From NCBI RefSeq assembly GCF_028369065.1, contig NZ_JAQNDA010000008.1, positions 124,001 to 188,000 on the forward strand: 64,000 bases of DNA, given 5' to 3'. Each line of letters begins with the position of its first letter. The first letter of the stretch is position 1. Below, piece by piece: positions 1-7,417 of the stretch. The DNA is from Marinobacter sp. SS21 (GTDB taxonomy: Bacteria > Pseudomonadota > Gammaproteobacteria > Pseudomonadales > Oleiphilaceae). Made by a program: the position numbers and the translations under genes. A model generated the notes under the pieces. It did no database searches. It was given only the letters and a program-made list of their open reading frames with translations, and was not told the DNA's origin.

Positions 1-39
1 GAGAGCAGAAAGTCCTTAGGTAATGATCGGACTTTTCCC

Positions 40-113
40 GGCGCGGTGGCAGAGTGGTTATGCAGCGGACTGCAACTCCGTGTACGCCGGTTCGATTCCG
101 ACCCGCGCCTCCA
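40..113 (+). tRNA. tRNA-Cys (GCA)
   Basis: A complete cloverleaf can be folded. The acceptor stem pairs GGCGCGG with CCGCGCC, the anticodon stem GCGGA (65-69) pairs with TCCGT (77-81), and the loop CTGCAAC places anticodon GCA at 72-74. The T arm reads GCCGG-TTCGATT-CCGAC. The CCA end is encoded at 111-113. It stands alone with no other tRNA in the window and borders an accessory region; I saw no second copy of its 3' end that would mark an integrated element. Confidence 0.96.
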
Positions 114-266
114 TTTTTACCCTTTATAATCAACAATCTGCCTCATCCGATTTTAGTTGAGCTCCTCACCCAAAAAATTTCCAAATTAAACCCAAAGTAT
201 TATCCGCTTCAATGAGTGGCGGAAGAGCGAATCACTGAATGCGCAGAGCATCTTGAACAAGCTTGA

Positions 267-1148
267 TTAGCGGTCCGTTGTGATCAGAAAAACAGCCTCT
301 TGCTCTAACGCTTTACCGCTCAGCTTAAGGGCCTCAATAAGCTCCAACACCTCATCCGGCTCCTGATCCAAATTTAAATTTTCCTCGGCATTGGCAACAT
401 AGTTAAGATTATTTCGCCATACCTCAGAATTGCCATAGCGCTCCAATTTGCGTTTCCAGTCAGGCATTAGCCATAGTTCGATGTGGTCGCCCAGCGCTTT
501 GCGCAGGCGGGCATAGTTTTCGAGTCCGACGCCATCATAGTCTGGAAAGATAACAATCCGTGGACTTCGTTTTTTCCCGCATAGCCAGTCTATCAGCCGT
601 TCACTGAGCTGGCCCTGATAATAGAGTACAGACCCGTGCAAGCCTTCAGGCACCCAGCTGGTGTCATCCAGCAACCCCTGATTTTCCACCAGCCACAATG
701 GGCTGTCGGTGGCCAGAGGCGTTTCATTCTGGCTGATATCGATGGCGAGGGCGCCGGCGATTGATGTCAGCTGCCATAGGTCGAGCAACTCTCTATCACT
801 ATTCCAGGTTACGCCCGGCATTGTTGCCTTCAGTAGGCGGTAAGAAGCGGCGTGTGAACTCTTTCGACCTTTGGTGGACCGGGTAAACGCGAGGTTTTGT
901 GCCCGGACTGGATGCGCCTTGTTGGCAGGCTCTGCATCGGGCCGTAACTCCCTAAGATGTTGCTCAAACACCGGTGAGTTGCTGATGCGATAAACGAAGC
1001 CATTGCCCTGACGCATCTTGGTGACACATGCGGTGCTGCGGAGGAACTCGTCAAGCACCCGCTTCTGTGAGGGCGTGAACCGTGATCCAGGACATTCTCC
1101 GCCGGAATCCTCAAGTTTGACCAATGCTTCTCTGAGTGACCTGTTCAT
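267..1148 (-). CDS. JetD/MksG-like Toprim protein (Wadjet subunit D type)
   Basis: In Wadjet and MksBEFG systems subunit D is the Toprim nuclease that cleaves DNA extruded by the SMC complex. Here a Toprim-like core is visible: a Glu in LVENQG (about residue 155 from this start), a YYQGQ strand, then VIFPDYDGVGL with the paired Asp residues, and later LWLMPDW. The N-terminal third resembles a winged-helix/arm region. At about 293 residues it is shorter than the 380-400 I expect for JetD. I chose ATG 1148, which lies 11 nt past the stop of the upstream gene; an in-frame TTG at 1178 would overlap that gene by 20 nt. Neither has a strong Shine-Dalgarno. It follows a JetA/JetC-like fusion in the normal A-B-C-D gene order. 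The family call rests on motif pattern and context. Confidence 0.62.
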   Translation of the reverse strand: MNRSLREALVKLEDSGGECPGSRFTPSQKRVLDEFLRSTACVTKMRQGNGFVYRISNSPVFEQHLRELRPDAEPANKAHPVRAQNLAFTRSTKGRKSSHAASYRLLKATMPGVTWNSDRELLDLWQLTSIAGALAIDISQNETPLATDSPLWLVENQGLLDDTSWVPEGLHGSVLYYQGQLSERLIDWLCGKKRSPRIVIFPDYDGVGLENYARLRKALGDHIELWLMPDWKRKLERYGNSEVWRNNLNYVANAEENLNLDQEPDEVLELIEALKLSGKALEQEAVFLITTDR

Positions 1149-1158
1149 GAGGGCGAGC

Positions 1159-2466
1159 TCATGCCTCGACAGCTTCAAGCGGCTGCAGAATCTGCCAATG
1201 CTTGCGGCTGATGTGGTTTTTTCCGTTGCTCAACTGTTGGATAGGAACGCAGTAATGGGCGGTAATCAACGGAGAAGGGGAGGCGAACATTAGCGCGAAT
1301 CCGAATTCGGAAGCGGTTTTGATCAAGCTTCTCTGGTTGGCCGAATCCAGGGCCAGGGCTTCGTCCAAGTAGCAAAGAGCTTGAACATTTCGGCTCTTGT
1401 CCTGCATCAGGTGGAGCATGGCCAGGCCGGTCACCAACTTTGCCATGAGCACGGTGCCGTTGGAAGCTGCACTATCAATGTCGTCAAAGCTTTCCACGTC
1501 CTGATTTTCTTTGCCTAACTCGAAAGTGAGGCGAAACAAATCCGCAACCTTCAGCCCGTGGCGAGCGCTACCTTCATCAATCAGTAACTGGCGCGCGTGG
1601 TCCAGTTGTCGGTCGTCCAGCACAGTAGCCTGGTTAAACAGTTCGAAGGATTCACCGGACTCCACTTTTTCTGCTGTTTGGATCAGCAAGTCTATCGCTT
1701 CTACAAGGTGATTCTCGTGAATCGGCTGAATGCGGATTACCTTGAGGTCTGACAACTTCCTGCGGCTGATCAGACGGTTGAATTCATGCATGGCATTCTC
1801 GAATGAATGCAGGTTGCCTCGAACCAGGCGATTGTAGCCGAGGTCGAGGGCGTCTTCCGCTGCGGCGAGGTGGTGGTAGAAAATGCCGGAAGGCCCGGAA
1901 TCCATCATCTCGTTCATCGGTTCAACATACTGGTCGTAGGCGTCGAGGACCGACTTGTAGCGTTTTGCGATGGGTGCCCGGGTGTCTGCTGATTTTGCTT
2001 GCTCGGCCAGCTCAGCAATCGCATGGCGGTCCTGCTCGAGCTGACGGGCAATATCTCTGAACAGGGTAGATAGCCGGCTAATGGCTTGAGTCTGCTGACC
2101 GGTATCTCCGGCTTCGATACCTGCGGTGAGGGTCTCTGTCGCGCCACGAATGGCTTCGATGCGCGCCTGAATGACTGACGACAGTCCTAGTTCGTGTTCA
2201 TGGGTCAGACCACGTACAAATTCAAGCACATGGGCATTGACCACGAAGCTCTCAGAGCGACTTTGAACCTCCAGTACGCCACCTGACAAAAGCCTGCGTA
2301 GAGCGTCTCTGACTTGAATGTCGTCCAGGGCCGGTTGAGCCTGGCGAATGGCAGCAAGAACCTGCTCGTCGGAGAACGCCGGCATCTCCCGGGTGGCCCG
2401 CACCAGTGCCTCGACAGTTTCCCATTGCTCAAACAGTGTTCGAGTGAGGTGTTTGGGGCTAGCCAT
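1159..2466 (-). pseudogene. in-frame fusion of JetA-like (kleisin) N-terminus to JetC-like (SMC ATPase) C-terminus
   Basis: The open frame is 435 codons with no stop. Residues 1-190 look like a JetA/MksF kleisin: a winged-helix segment (about 10-80), then long helices ending in RYKSVLDAYDQYVEPMNEM. Residues from about 222 look like the C-terminal end of an SMC ATPase: FNRLISRRKLSD, an ABC-signature-like SAASNGT (332-338), a Walker-B-like ALCYLDEALALD (363-374), and a following FGFALMFASP strand. No Walker A motif is present. JetB and most of JetC are absent, as if one deletion joined jetA to the 3' end of jetC. The upstream VapC stop is 5 nt away. It could instead be a real short family member; alignment of the two halves would decide. 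Function unknown; it cannot hydrolyse ATP as an SMC by itself. Confidence 0.58.
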
Positions 2467-2471
2467 GGTGC

Positions 2472-2906
2472 TCAGTCGCCCTTTGAAGCAAGGCGGGCGT
2501 CTATACCGAAGAAAACGGCCGCGTTCACGAGCGCTTCGTCCTCACTGATTAGTTGAGCCCCGCGATGTTCTGCGCATGCCAGGTGAAGTGCATCCAACGT
2601 CCTCAAGCTTGTCTTTCTTGTGCCAATCCAGTGGCTGGCCCGTTGATAGTGGGCCGTTTCAATGGGGCACAGGCTGAAGCGCCCATGGCTGACGTCATCA
2701 TGGAATGCACTTTCGATCCGATTCGCCTGGGGTTCGCTGAGTTCTCCCATCCGAACCCATCGGGCCAATGCGCTTGCCACCTCGACTTCCGTCAGATGAC
2801 TGATAAGAACCGGCTGGGTTTGCGACCCAAGCAATGCCTGAACACGATCGCTAGCATGCTCTTGTCTGTAGTAGGGGAGAACAGCGCTGGTATCGAAGTA
2901 CAACAT
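2472..2906 (-). CDS. PIN-domain toxin (VapC-like)
   Basis: PIN toxins are Mg-dependent RNases held inactive by a cognate antitoxin. The 144-residue length fits. Conserved acidic residues are visible in MLYFDTSAVLPYY (Asp5), LTEVEVASAL, RTLDALHLA and LISEDEALV. The start ATG shares its A with the stop of the antitoxin gene (TAATG at 2908-2904), so translation is probably coupled. The gene lies directly upstream of the Wadjet-like remnant on the same strand, consistent with a defence-type accessory cluster. Confidence 0.85.
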   Translation of the reverse strand: MLYFDTSAVLPYYRQEHASDRVQALLGSQTQPVLISHLTEVEVASALARWVRMGELSEPQANRIESAFHDDVSHGRFSLCPIETAHYQRASHWIGTRKTSLRTLDALHLACAEHRGAQLISEDEALVNAAVFFGIDARLASKGD

Positions 2907-3142
2907 TAATAGCGCTCTTCATCTCTGAGTTCCCGCACCGCATGGGCAGAGCTTTCCTGGACCGGTGGCAGTGATGCCCTGAGTTCCGAACGGTTTGGAA
3001 ACTGAATCTTTTCGGGCAAGGCCGCGGTCAGGCGTGCGGCAGGTTTGCCGTGGCGCAGAATCACAACCTCTTCTCCTGCGGCCACCGCGTCCAAAAGATT
3101 TGAGAGCTTTTCCCGAGTTTCCCGAACATTGATCGTTTGCAT
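2906..3142 (-). CDS. Phd/YefM-type antitoxin
   Basis: The protein (78 residues from this start) begins MQTINVRETREKLSNLLDAV and continues EEVVILRHGKPAARL, the standard Phd/YefM DNA-binding fold in which the N-terminus binds the operator and the C-terminal tail wraps the toxin. ATG 3142 is preferred over GTG 3166 because AGGGTGAG lies about 4-11 nt upstream of it. It pairs with the PIN toxin through a TAATG overlap. It is probably an autorepressor acting on the repeats just upstream. Confidence 0.85.
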   Translation of the reverse strand: MQTINVRETREKLSNLLDAVAAGEEVVILRHGKPAARLTAALPEKIQFPNRSELRASLPPVQESSAHAVRELRDEERY

Positions 3143-3158
3143 GAATCTCACCCTATTT

Positions 3159-3178
3159 GTGTACACAATGAGTGTACT
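3159..3178. promoter_or_regulatory. candidate toxin-antitoxin operator
   Basis: Two GTGTAC-containing blocks (GTGTACAC and AGTGTACT) sit 4 nt apart, starting about 17 nt upstream of the antitoxin ATG. GTGTACAC is itself palindromic. Phd-type antitoxins usually bind such repeats to repress their own operon. This is seen as repeats only; binding is inferred. Confidence 0.4.
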
Positions 3179-3235
3179 CTTGGTGGAGGTTCCATAGCAA
3201 TCAGGTCCGTTGGAGATTTTTCTGTTTTATCTAAC

Positions 3236-3418
3236 TCACTCAGAAACTTTCTGTTCCCGCTCAAATCTGATCGTTGTCCGCGCCCGCTTCGGTGGCTTGA
3301 TCAACCGATAATGATTCCGCATAGCCTCCGTTTCATGGCCGCCTTTGTCATTTTCTCCTTGGCTCAGGAATTCTTCAGTCAGTCCTTTCTTGCGGAGGTC
3401 TCTGAGGTCGTACATTCC
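3236..3418 (-). pseudogene. C-terminal fragment of a tyrosine recombinase (integrase)
   Basis: Read on the minus strand, about 60 codons give GMYDLRDLRKKGLTEEF, then GENDKGGHETEAMRNHYR, then LIKPPKRARTTI and a stop at 3236-3238. DLR, GGHETEAM and the HY pair match the Arg, His and catalytic Tyr boxes at the end of phage-type integrases. No start codon or N-terminal catalytic part is in frame upstream, so this is a broken tail. It marks past integration in this region. Confidence 0.68.
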
Positions 3419-3470
3419 GCCATAGCCGGCTTTCTTACACGGCTCTCTCCAAGCGGCTTGGTTTTACTTG

Positions 3471-3600
3471 CTGTGTCGTTTTCGCCTTGACTCAGATACT
3501 CGTCCATCAGACCTTTCTTGCGCAGCTCCCGCATTCCGATCACATGCTGGCTTATTACTGCTTCAGTTCCGGGTTTATCCAACGTCAGCTTTATTAACAC
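3471..3600 (-). pseudogene. second, diverged integrase fragment
   Basis: The minus strand here encodes IGMRELRKKGLMDEY followed by LSQGEND, parallel to the fragment at 3236-3418 (GMYDLRDLRKKGLTEEF, LSQGEND) about 125 nt away. The DNA differences between the two copies are concentrated at third codon positions, so both probably came from once-functional, separately evolving integrases rather than a recent local duplication. After GEND the similarity stops and the frame runs out at a TGA (3379-3381) that lies inside the other fragment. Confidence 0.55.
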
Positions 3601-3798
3601 CGCGCTACGGCTTCGCTGTCAGAGCAAATCTGTACGATTGTGCAATTATCTCGAGGGGTTCCCATCGATCCTTTACGCGCATTACGCACAGTCGAGCGAA
3701 TATGAAGTGTCAGTGGATTTAACGTAATTTGACGTTTTGCCGTTGGTGCCTGAGTAAAATAGTACATTTGTCCCGTTATAGTCGGGGTCTTAACAGTA
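3601..3798. other. non-coding stretch upstream of the PEP-CTERM gene
   Basis: No convincing gene. It contains an AACGT/ACGTT inverted repeat (3721-3736) and a CCCG/CGGG imperfect repeat (3770-3788, GTCCCG-N7-CGGGGT), the latter 10 nt upstream of a sigma-54 promoter match. These could be sites for an enhancer-binding activator, but that is only inference. Confidence 0.4.
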
Positions 3799-3815
3799 TT
3801 GGCCTGCATATTGCT
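3799..3815 (+). promoter_or_regulatory. sigma-54 (RpoN) promoter
   Basis: TTGGCCTGCATATTGCT matches the -24/-12 consensus YTGGCACG-N4-TTGCW at all but two positions, with the required GG (3801-3802) and GC (3813-3814) 10 nt apart. A start site near 3826 would give a leader of about 58 nt before the PEP-CTERM ATG. In several bacteria PEP-CTERM genes are controlled by RpoN with the PrsK/PrsR system, which fits. Confidence 0.72.
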
Positions 3816-3883
3816 CTGCCTATTGGGTCTGACGGATTTGTCACGTCCGTGCGGAAAATCATCTCGCTAGGGAGGGTATCTGG

Positions 3884-4141
3884 ATGGGTTCGATCAATCG
3901 ACGGATTTACCAATGGCTGCTTGCAGCCGTGTTCGTAAGCTTGGCGTCGTCCGCTAACGCGTTATGGTTCGGTGGTGGCGATGAGGATGGCGCTTATACA
4001 TTTCCTGAACTCATTGATTATGACAAGCACCATGATCACGATAATGGTGATGAAGTAGAGGTCCCGGAACCAGGCACCATCGCGTTGCTTGGGCTCGGGT
4101 TGCTGGGAATCGGCATTGCGAGAAGCCGGCGCAAGCGTTAG
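3884..4141 (+). CDS. short PEP-CTERM sorting-domain protein
   Basis: This is an 85-residue exported protein, probably processed by an exosortase. It has a signal peptide (residues 1-27, ending SSANA), a mature part of only about 32 residues rich in Asp, Glu and His (DYDKHHDHDNGDEVEV), and a C-terminal signal VPEPGTIALLGLGLLGIG with the basic tail RSRRKR. GGAGGGT lies about 6-12 nt before the ATG. The acidic/His stretch might bind metal. No exosortase is in the window. A sigma-54 promoter lies upstream and a strong terminator downstream, so it is a single-gene unit. Confidence 0.85.
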   Translation: MGSINRRIYQWLLAAVFVSLASSANALWFGGGDEDGAYTFPELIDYDKHHDHDNGDEVEVPEPGTIALLGLGLLGIGIARSRRKR

Positions 4142-4198
4142 CGGTTCCCCGGCTCTCATTCTGTTGATACATAGGTTGATGAAGTGTGCGTTGCATTG

Positions 4199-4241
4199 CC
4201 GAAGGGGCATGGCGGTTCCAGGGTGCCCCTTCGGTTTTTTT
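4199..4241 (+). terminator. intrinsic terminator after the PEP-CTERM gene
   Basis: CCGAAGGGGCA (4199-4209) pairs perfectly with TGCCCCTTCGG (4224-4234), an 11-bp stem with a 14-nt loop, followed by seven T. It ends the PEP-CTERM transcript and sits just before the end of the convergent kinase gene. Confidence 0.9.
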
Positions 4242-4243
4242 CG

Positions 4244-5806
4244 TCATTTCGGATAGCCGGTGATCTGGCGAATTTTTTGGTAGAGCGGGCGAAGCTGGCG
4301 ATACATGTCGAGGTAGACCTCCTTGTACAGCTGGTCATAGAGCTGACTGGTTTCCGGTTGCGGCTCGAAGGTCTGGCCAATCCGTGTCATCTGCGCCACC
4401 GCTGTGTCGAAGTCTGGGTGCAAACCCAGGCCCACCGCGGCGTCGATGGCGGCGCCCAGGCCCGACGTCTCGTAAGTGTCAGGACGCTCGGCAGGAATAC
4501 CGAAGACGTCGGCCGTCAGCTGGAGGGCGGCGTCGCTCTGTGACCCGCCGCCGGCAACCCTGAGACGGTCGATGCGAACGCCACTGCGTTTTTCGATTCG
4601 CTCTTTGCCTTCCCTGAGGGCGTAGGCCAGGCCTTCGAGGATGGCGCGGTAGAGGTGGGCGCGGGTATGGACGTCGCCAAAACCAATGACCGCGCCCTTG
4701 GCTTCCGGCCCAGGCTCCCGTACCCCTGGGGACCAATATGGCTGCAGCATCAGCCCCATGGAGCCGGCTGGCACCGATTGGACCAGCTCATCGAAGAGCG
4801 CTTCCGGCTCGATGTTTCGCTCACTGGCTAAGCGCTGTTCCCGCAGGCCGAACTCCTTCTTGAACCAGCTCACCATCCAGAAGCCGCGGTAGATCATGAC
4901 TTCTGTGGAGTAATAGCCTGGCCGCGCTGACGGATAAGGCGGCATCAGCCGTGAGGGTTCGACGTAGCGCTCGCTGGTGGCATTGATGGTGGCGGTGGTG
5001 CCGTAGCTCATGCAGCCAATATTGGGGGTCAGCCCGCCGCTGCCTAGGATTTCGCAGGCCTTGTCGGAGGCGGCGGCAATCACCGGCAGCCCTGCTTTGA
5101 CGCCCAGGTGGGCGGCGGCCGCCGCCGTTAGGTGGCCGATGGGCTCGCCGGGGGAGACCAGTTCCGGCAGGGTTTCCCGCCGCACGGGCATTGAGCGCCA
5201 TTTGAAGTCCCGCGGGCCGGCCCAGCGCTGGCGGCGGTAATCAAAGGGAAGGTAGCCTACCTGGCAACCGGTAGAATCCCTGAACTCTCCGGTCAGTCGG
5301 TAATTGAGGTAGCCCGAGAGCAGCAGGTAGTGCGCCGTGTTCTGCCAGACGTCGGGTTGCTGTTGCGCAATCCAGTTGGCCTGGGTCTTTTCCCGGAACC
5401 GGGTGATGGTGTCTTCCAGTCCGGCCAATTTGAAAAGCCAGCCCCAGGGGCCGGGCAAGGGGGCGTCTACCTTGGCATGACGCTGGTCCAGCCAGATAAT
5501 CGCCGGACGCAGGGGCTTACCGTTGGCATCGAGGTTAACTACGGTGCCTCGTTGAGTGGTCACGGTGATGCCTGCGACCTGATCGGGCTTGGCGTCGGTG
5601 TTGTCCCATAGGGTCTGGCAGGCCAGTCCCAGATTGTCCCAGAAGTAATCCGGGTGCTGTTCGGCCCAGCCCGGCTGCACGGAAAAATACGGCTCAATCT
5701 CCTGCTTGCCCTTGCCGACCAAGTGGCCGTCGGTATCGAACAGCAGGGCGCGCACGCTCTGGGTACCGTTGTCGATGGCGAGGATGAGTGGGCGCGGAGA
5801 GCTCAT
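4244..5806 (-). CDS. FGGY-family carbohydrate kinase (glycerol kinase-like)
   Basis: A sugar/polyol kinase of about 520 residues. The N-terminal ATPase motif is LILAIDNGTQSVRALLFD. A middle segment has GITVTTQRGTVV and AIIWLDQRH, and the C-terminal domain has RVAGGGSQSD and ETSGLGAAIDAAVG. The substrate is not certain; GlpK, xylulose kinase and uncharacterised FGGY branches all share these motifs. The start at 5806 is supported by an ATGA overlap with the GlpD-like gene; an open frame extends 19 codons further. It is the last gene of a three-gene operon with GlpD-like and alkyl-DHAP-synthase-like proteins, which favours a glycerol or glycerol-ether substrate. Confidence 0.85.
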   Translation of the reverse strand: MSSPRPLILAIDNGTQSVRALLFDTDGHLVGKGKQEIEPYFSVQPGWAEQHPDYFWDNLGLACQTLWDNTDAKPDQVAGITVTTQRGTVVNLDANGKPLRPAIIWLDQRHAKVDAPLPGPWGWLFKLAGLEDTITRFREKTQANWIAQQQPDVWQNTAHYLLLSGYLNYRLTGEFRDSTGCQVGYLPFDYRRQRWAGPRDFKWRSMPVRRETLPELVSPGEPIGHLTAAAAAHLGVKAGLPVIAAASDKACEILGSGGLTPNIGCMSYGTTATINATSERYVEPSRLMPPYPSARPGYYSTEVMIYRGFWMVSWFKKEFGLREQRLASERNIEPEALFDELVQSVPAGSMGLMLQPYWSPGVREPGPEAKGAVIGFGDVHTRAHLYRAILEGLAYALREGKERIEKRSGVRIDRLRVAGGGSQSDAALQLTADVFGIPAERPDTYETSGLGAAIDAAVGLGLHPDFDTAVAQMTRIGQTFEPQPETSQLYDQLYKEVYLDMYRQLRPLYQKIRQITGYPK

Positions 5807-7407
5807 GGTGCCGGGCTCTCCGCGTCGGCCAGGTTTCCAGGCGGGGCGTAACCGTTTTGCCAAAGGTCCCGATACCGGTTGATCTCGGCCTGCCAGGTGG
5901 AGTCGTTCCAGCCGAGCGCCGGGCCGCAGTGTTCGCGAATTTGGTCAAGCAGCCCTTGGCCGCCGTCTCGCAGGGTCAGCCCCAGGCGGGTGCGTCTGAG
6001 CAGCAAGTCGTCCAAATGAACCACATCGGCATGCTGAGCAGCCCAGATGAGTTCAGCCCAGAGGGTATCGCTATCCGCCACCGGCGTTAGCGGCCCGGAT
6101 GCCAGCACCTGTTCCAGTGCCGGACCGTAGAAGCCGGTTAGCCGGTGCCAGGTTGTCGCAGCAATGGTGGCCGGGCAGGGCGGTGCCGTGGTTGTGGTGA
6201 ACACCGGGAGCCGGGAATCCCGAAGCCTCAGGCTGGGCAGGTAGTCTCGGCTTCGTTGCAGGACTTGCCGGGCGATGAGGCGGAAAGTGGTGAGTTTTCC
6301 GCCGGCCACCGAGATCAGTCCCTGCTCATCCCAGATCACGTGCTCCCGGTTCTCCCGCGACGGTGCCTTACCGTCACCGGAGCTAACCACGGGGCGTACG
6401 CCGGCCCAGGAGGAAAGGACGTCACGCACCTTGATGGGATGCTCGGGAAACAGGGTGGTGGCGATTCTTAGCAGGTAATCCACCTCCGGTTGGGTGATGT
6501 GTGGTTCCTGATCCAGGTCCAGCCGGTGATCCAGATCGGTGGTGCCCAGTACGGTGGTGCCGTGCCAGGGAAACGCAAACACCGGCCGACCGTCATCGGG
6601 ATGCAGCAGCGACACCGCACAGGACACTGGCAGCACCTCATGGCGGACGACCAGATGGCTGCCCCGGAGTGGGCGAAGGCTGGCCTCCGATGCCAGGAGC
6701 CGACCGGCCCAGGCGCCGGTGGCGTTAATGACAACGTCGGCGTGGGCTTCGAACTCGGTGCCGTTGGTGTCGGCCTGATCCTGCAGGGAGACGCCTCTGG
6801 CCCGGCCGTCTTGCCGCAGCACCTGGCTGACTTTCACGTAGTTCAGGCAGCTGGCGCCGTCGCGGCGAGCCTCTTCCAGCGTCCGTTGTACTAGCCGGGC
6901 GTCGTCGGTGACCGCGTCAACAAACACGCTGCCAGCGGCCAGTCCTGAGCGGCTTAAGCCGGGCACCCACTGTAGGGTCTCGGTGGTGGTCAGTCGGCGG
7001 CGCGAGTGTTCGCCAGCCATGCGGTCGTATAGCCACAACAACAGCCCGAACAGCCGTGGGCCGGGGAACTGCTTGCGAAAGTGCGGCATGACAAAGGGTT
7101 GCGGATTGATGAGCCCCGGCGCCTCCTTGAGCAAGCGCTGACGTTCCCGTACCGCCGCCTTGGTCAACCCGAACTGGCCGCTGCCCAGGTAGCGCAGGCC
7201 GCCATGCACCATTTTCGAGGACCGGCTCGACGTGCCCCAGGAAAAATCCCGTTGCTCCACAAGCAGGGTTTTCAGGCCGCTACCGGCGGCCTCACGGGCG
7301 ATCCCGGCACCAGTGATGCCGCCGCCAATCACGATGATGTCGAACCGGTTGTTGCCGGACCTGAGCTGATCGAGCAGGGACGACCGGCACGGCTGTTGTT
7401 GGGCCAT
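5803..7407 (-). CDS. glycerol-3-phosphate dehydrogenase family flavoprotein (GlpD-like)
   Basis: GlpD oxidises sn-glycerol 3-phosphate to dihydroxyacetone phosphate at the inner membrane using FAD and passes electrons to quinone. The FAD-binding N-terminus FDIIVIGGGITGAGIARE, the SKMVHGGLRYL segment, VINATGAWAG and the C-terminal SVAGGKLTTFR motif are all present, and 534 residues is close to E. coli GlpD (501). It starts 10 nt after the upstream alkyl-DHAP-synthase-like gene and overlaps the kinase by 4 nt. Within this operon it may act on a related phosphorylated polyol. Confidence 0.88.
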   Translation of the reverse strand: MAQQQPCRSSLLDQLRSGNNRFDIIVIGGGITGAGIAREAAGSGLKTLLVEQRDFSWGTSSRSSKMVHGGLRYLGSGQFGLTKAAVRERQRLLKEAPGLINPQPFVMPHFRKQFPGPRLFGLLLWLYDRMAGEHSRRRLTTTETLQWVPGLSRSGLAAGSVFVDAVTDDARLVQRTLEEARRDGASCLNYVKVSQVLRQDGRARGVSLQDQADTNGTEFEAHADVVINATGAWAGRLLASEASLRPLRGSHLVVRHEVLPVSCAVSLLHPDDGRPVFAFPWHGTTVLGTTDLDHRLDLDQEPHITQPEVDYLLRIATTLFPEHPIKVRDVLSSWAGVRPVVSSGDGKAPSRENREHVIWDEQGLISVAGGKLTTFRLIARQVLQRSRDYLPSLRLRDSRLPVFTTTTAPPCPATIAATTWHRLTGFYGPALEQVLASGPLTPVADSDTLWAELIWAAQHADVVHLDDLLLRRTRLGLTLRDGGQGLLDQIREHCGPALGWNDSTWQAEINRYRDLWQNGYAPPGNLADAESPAP

Positions 7408-7417
7408 GTCGGTGTCC

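Noticed and set aside
3137-3490. Plus-strand frames over the integrase remnants
   Set aside because: The recognisable protein pattern is on the minus strand; the plus-strand frames have no ribosome site or similarity I recognise.
40-4241. tRNA-Cys as attachment site of an intact integrative element
   Set aside because: I found no direct repeat of the tRNA 3' end on the far side, and the only integrase sequence is broken fragments.
5807-5863. 19-residue extension of the FGGY kinase
   Set aside because: It lies inside the GlpD-like gene; the ATGA overlap at 5803-5806 and the family N-terminus support the shorter form.
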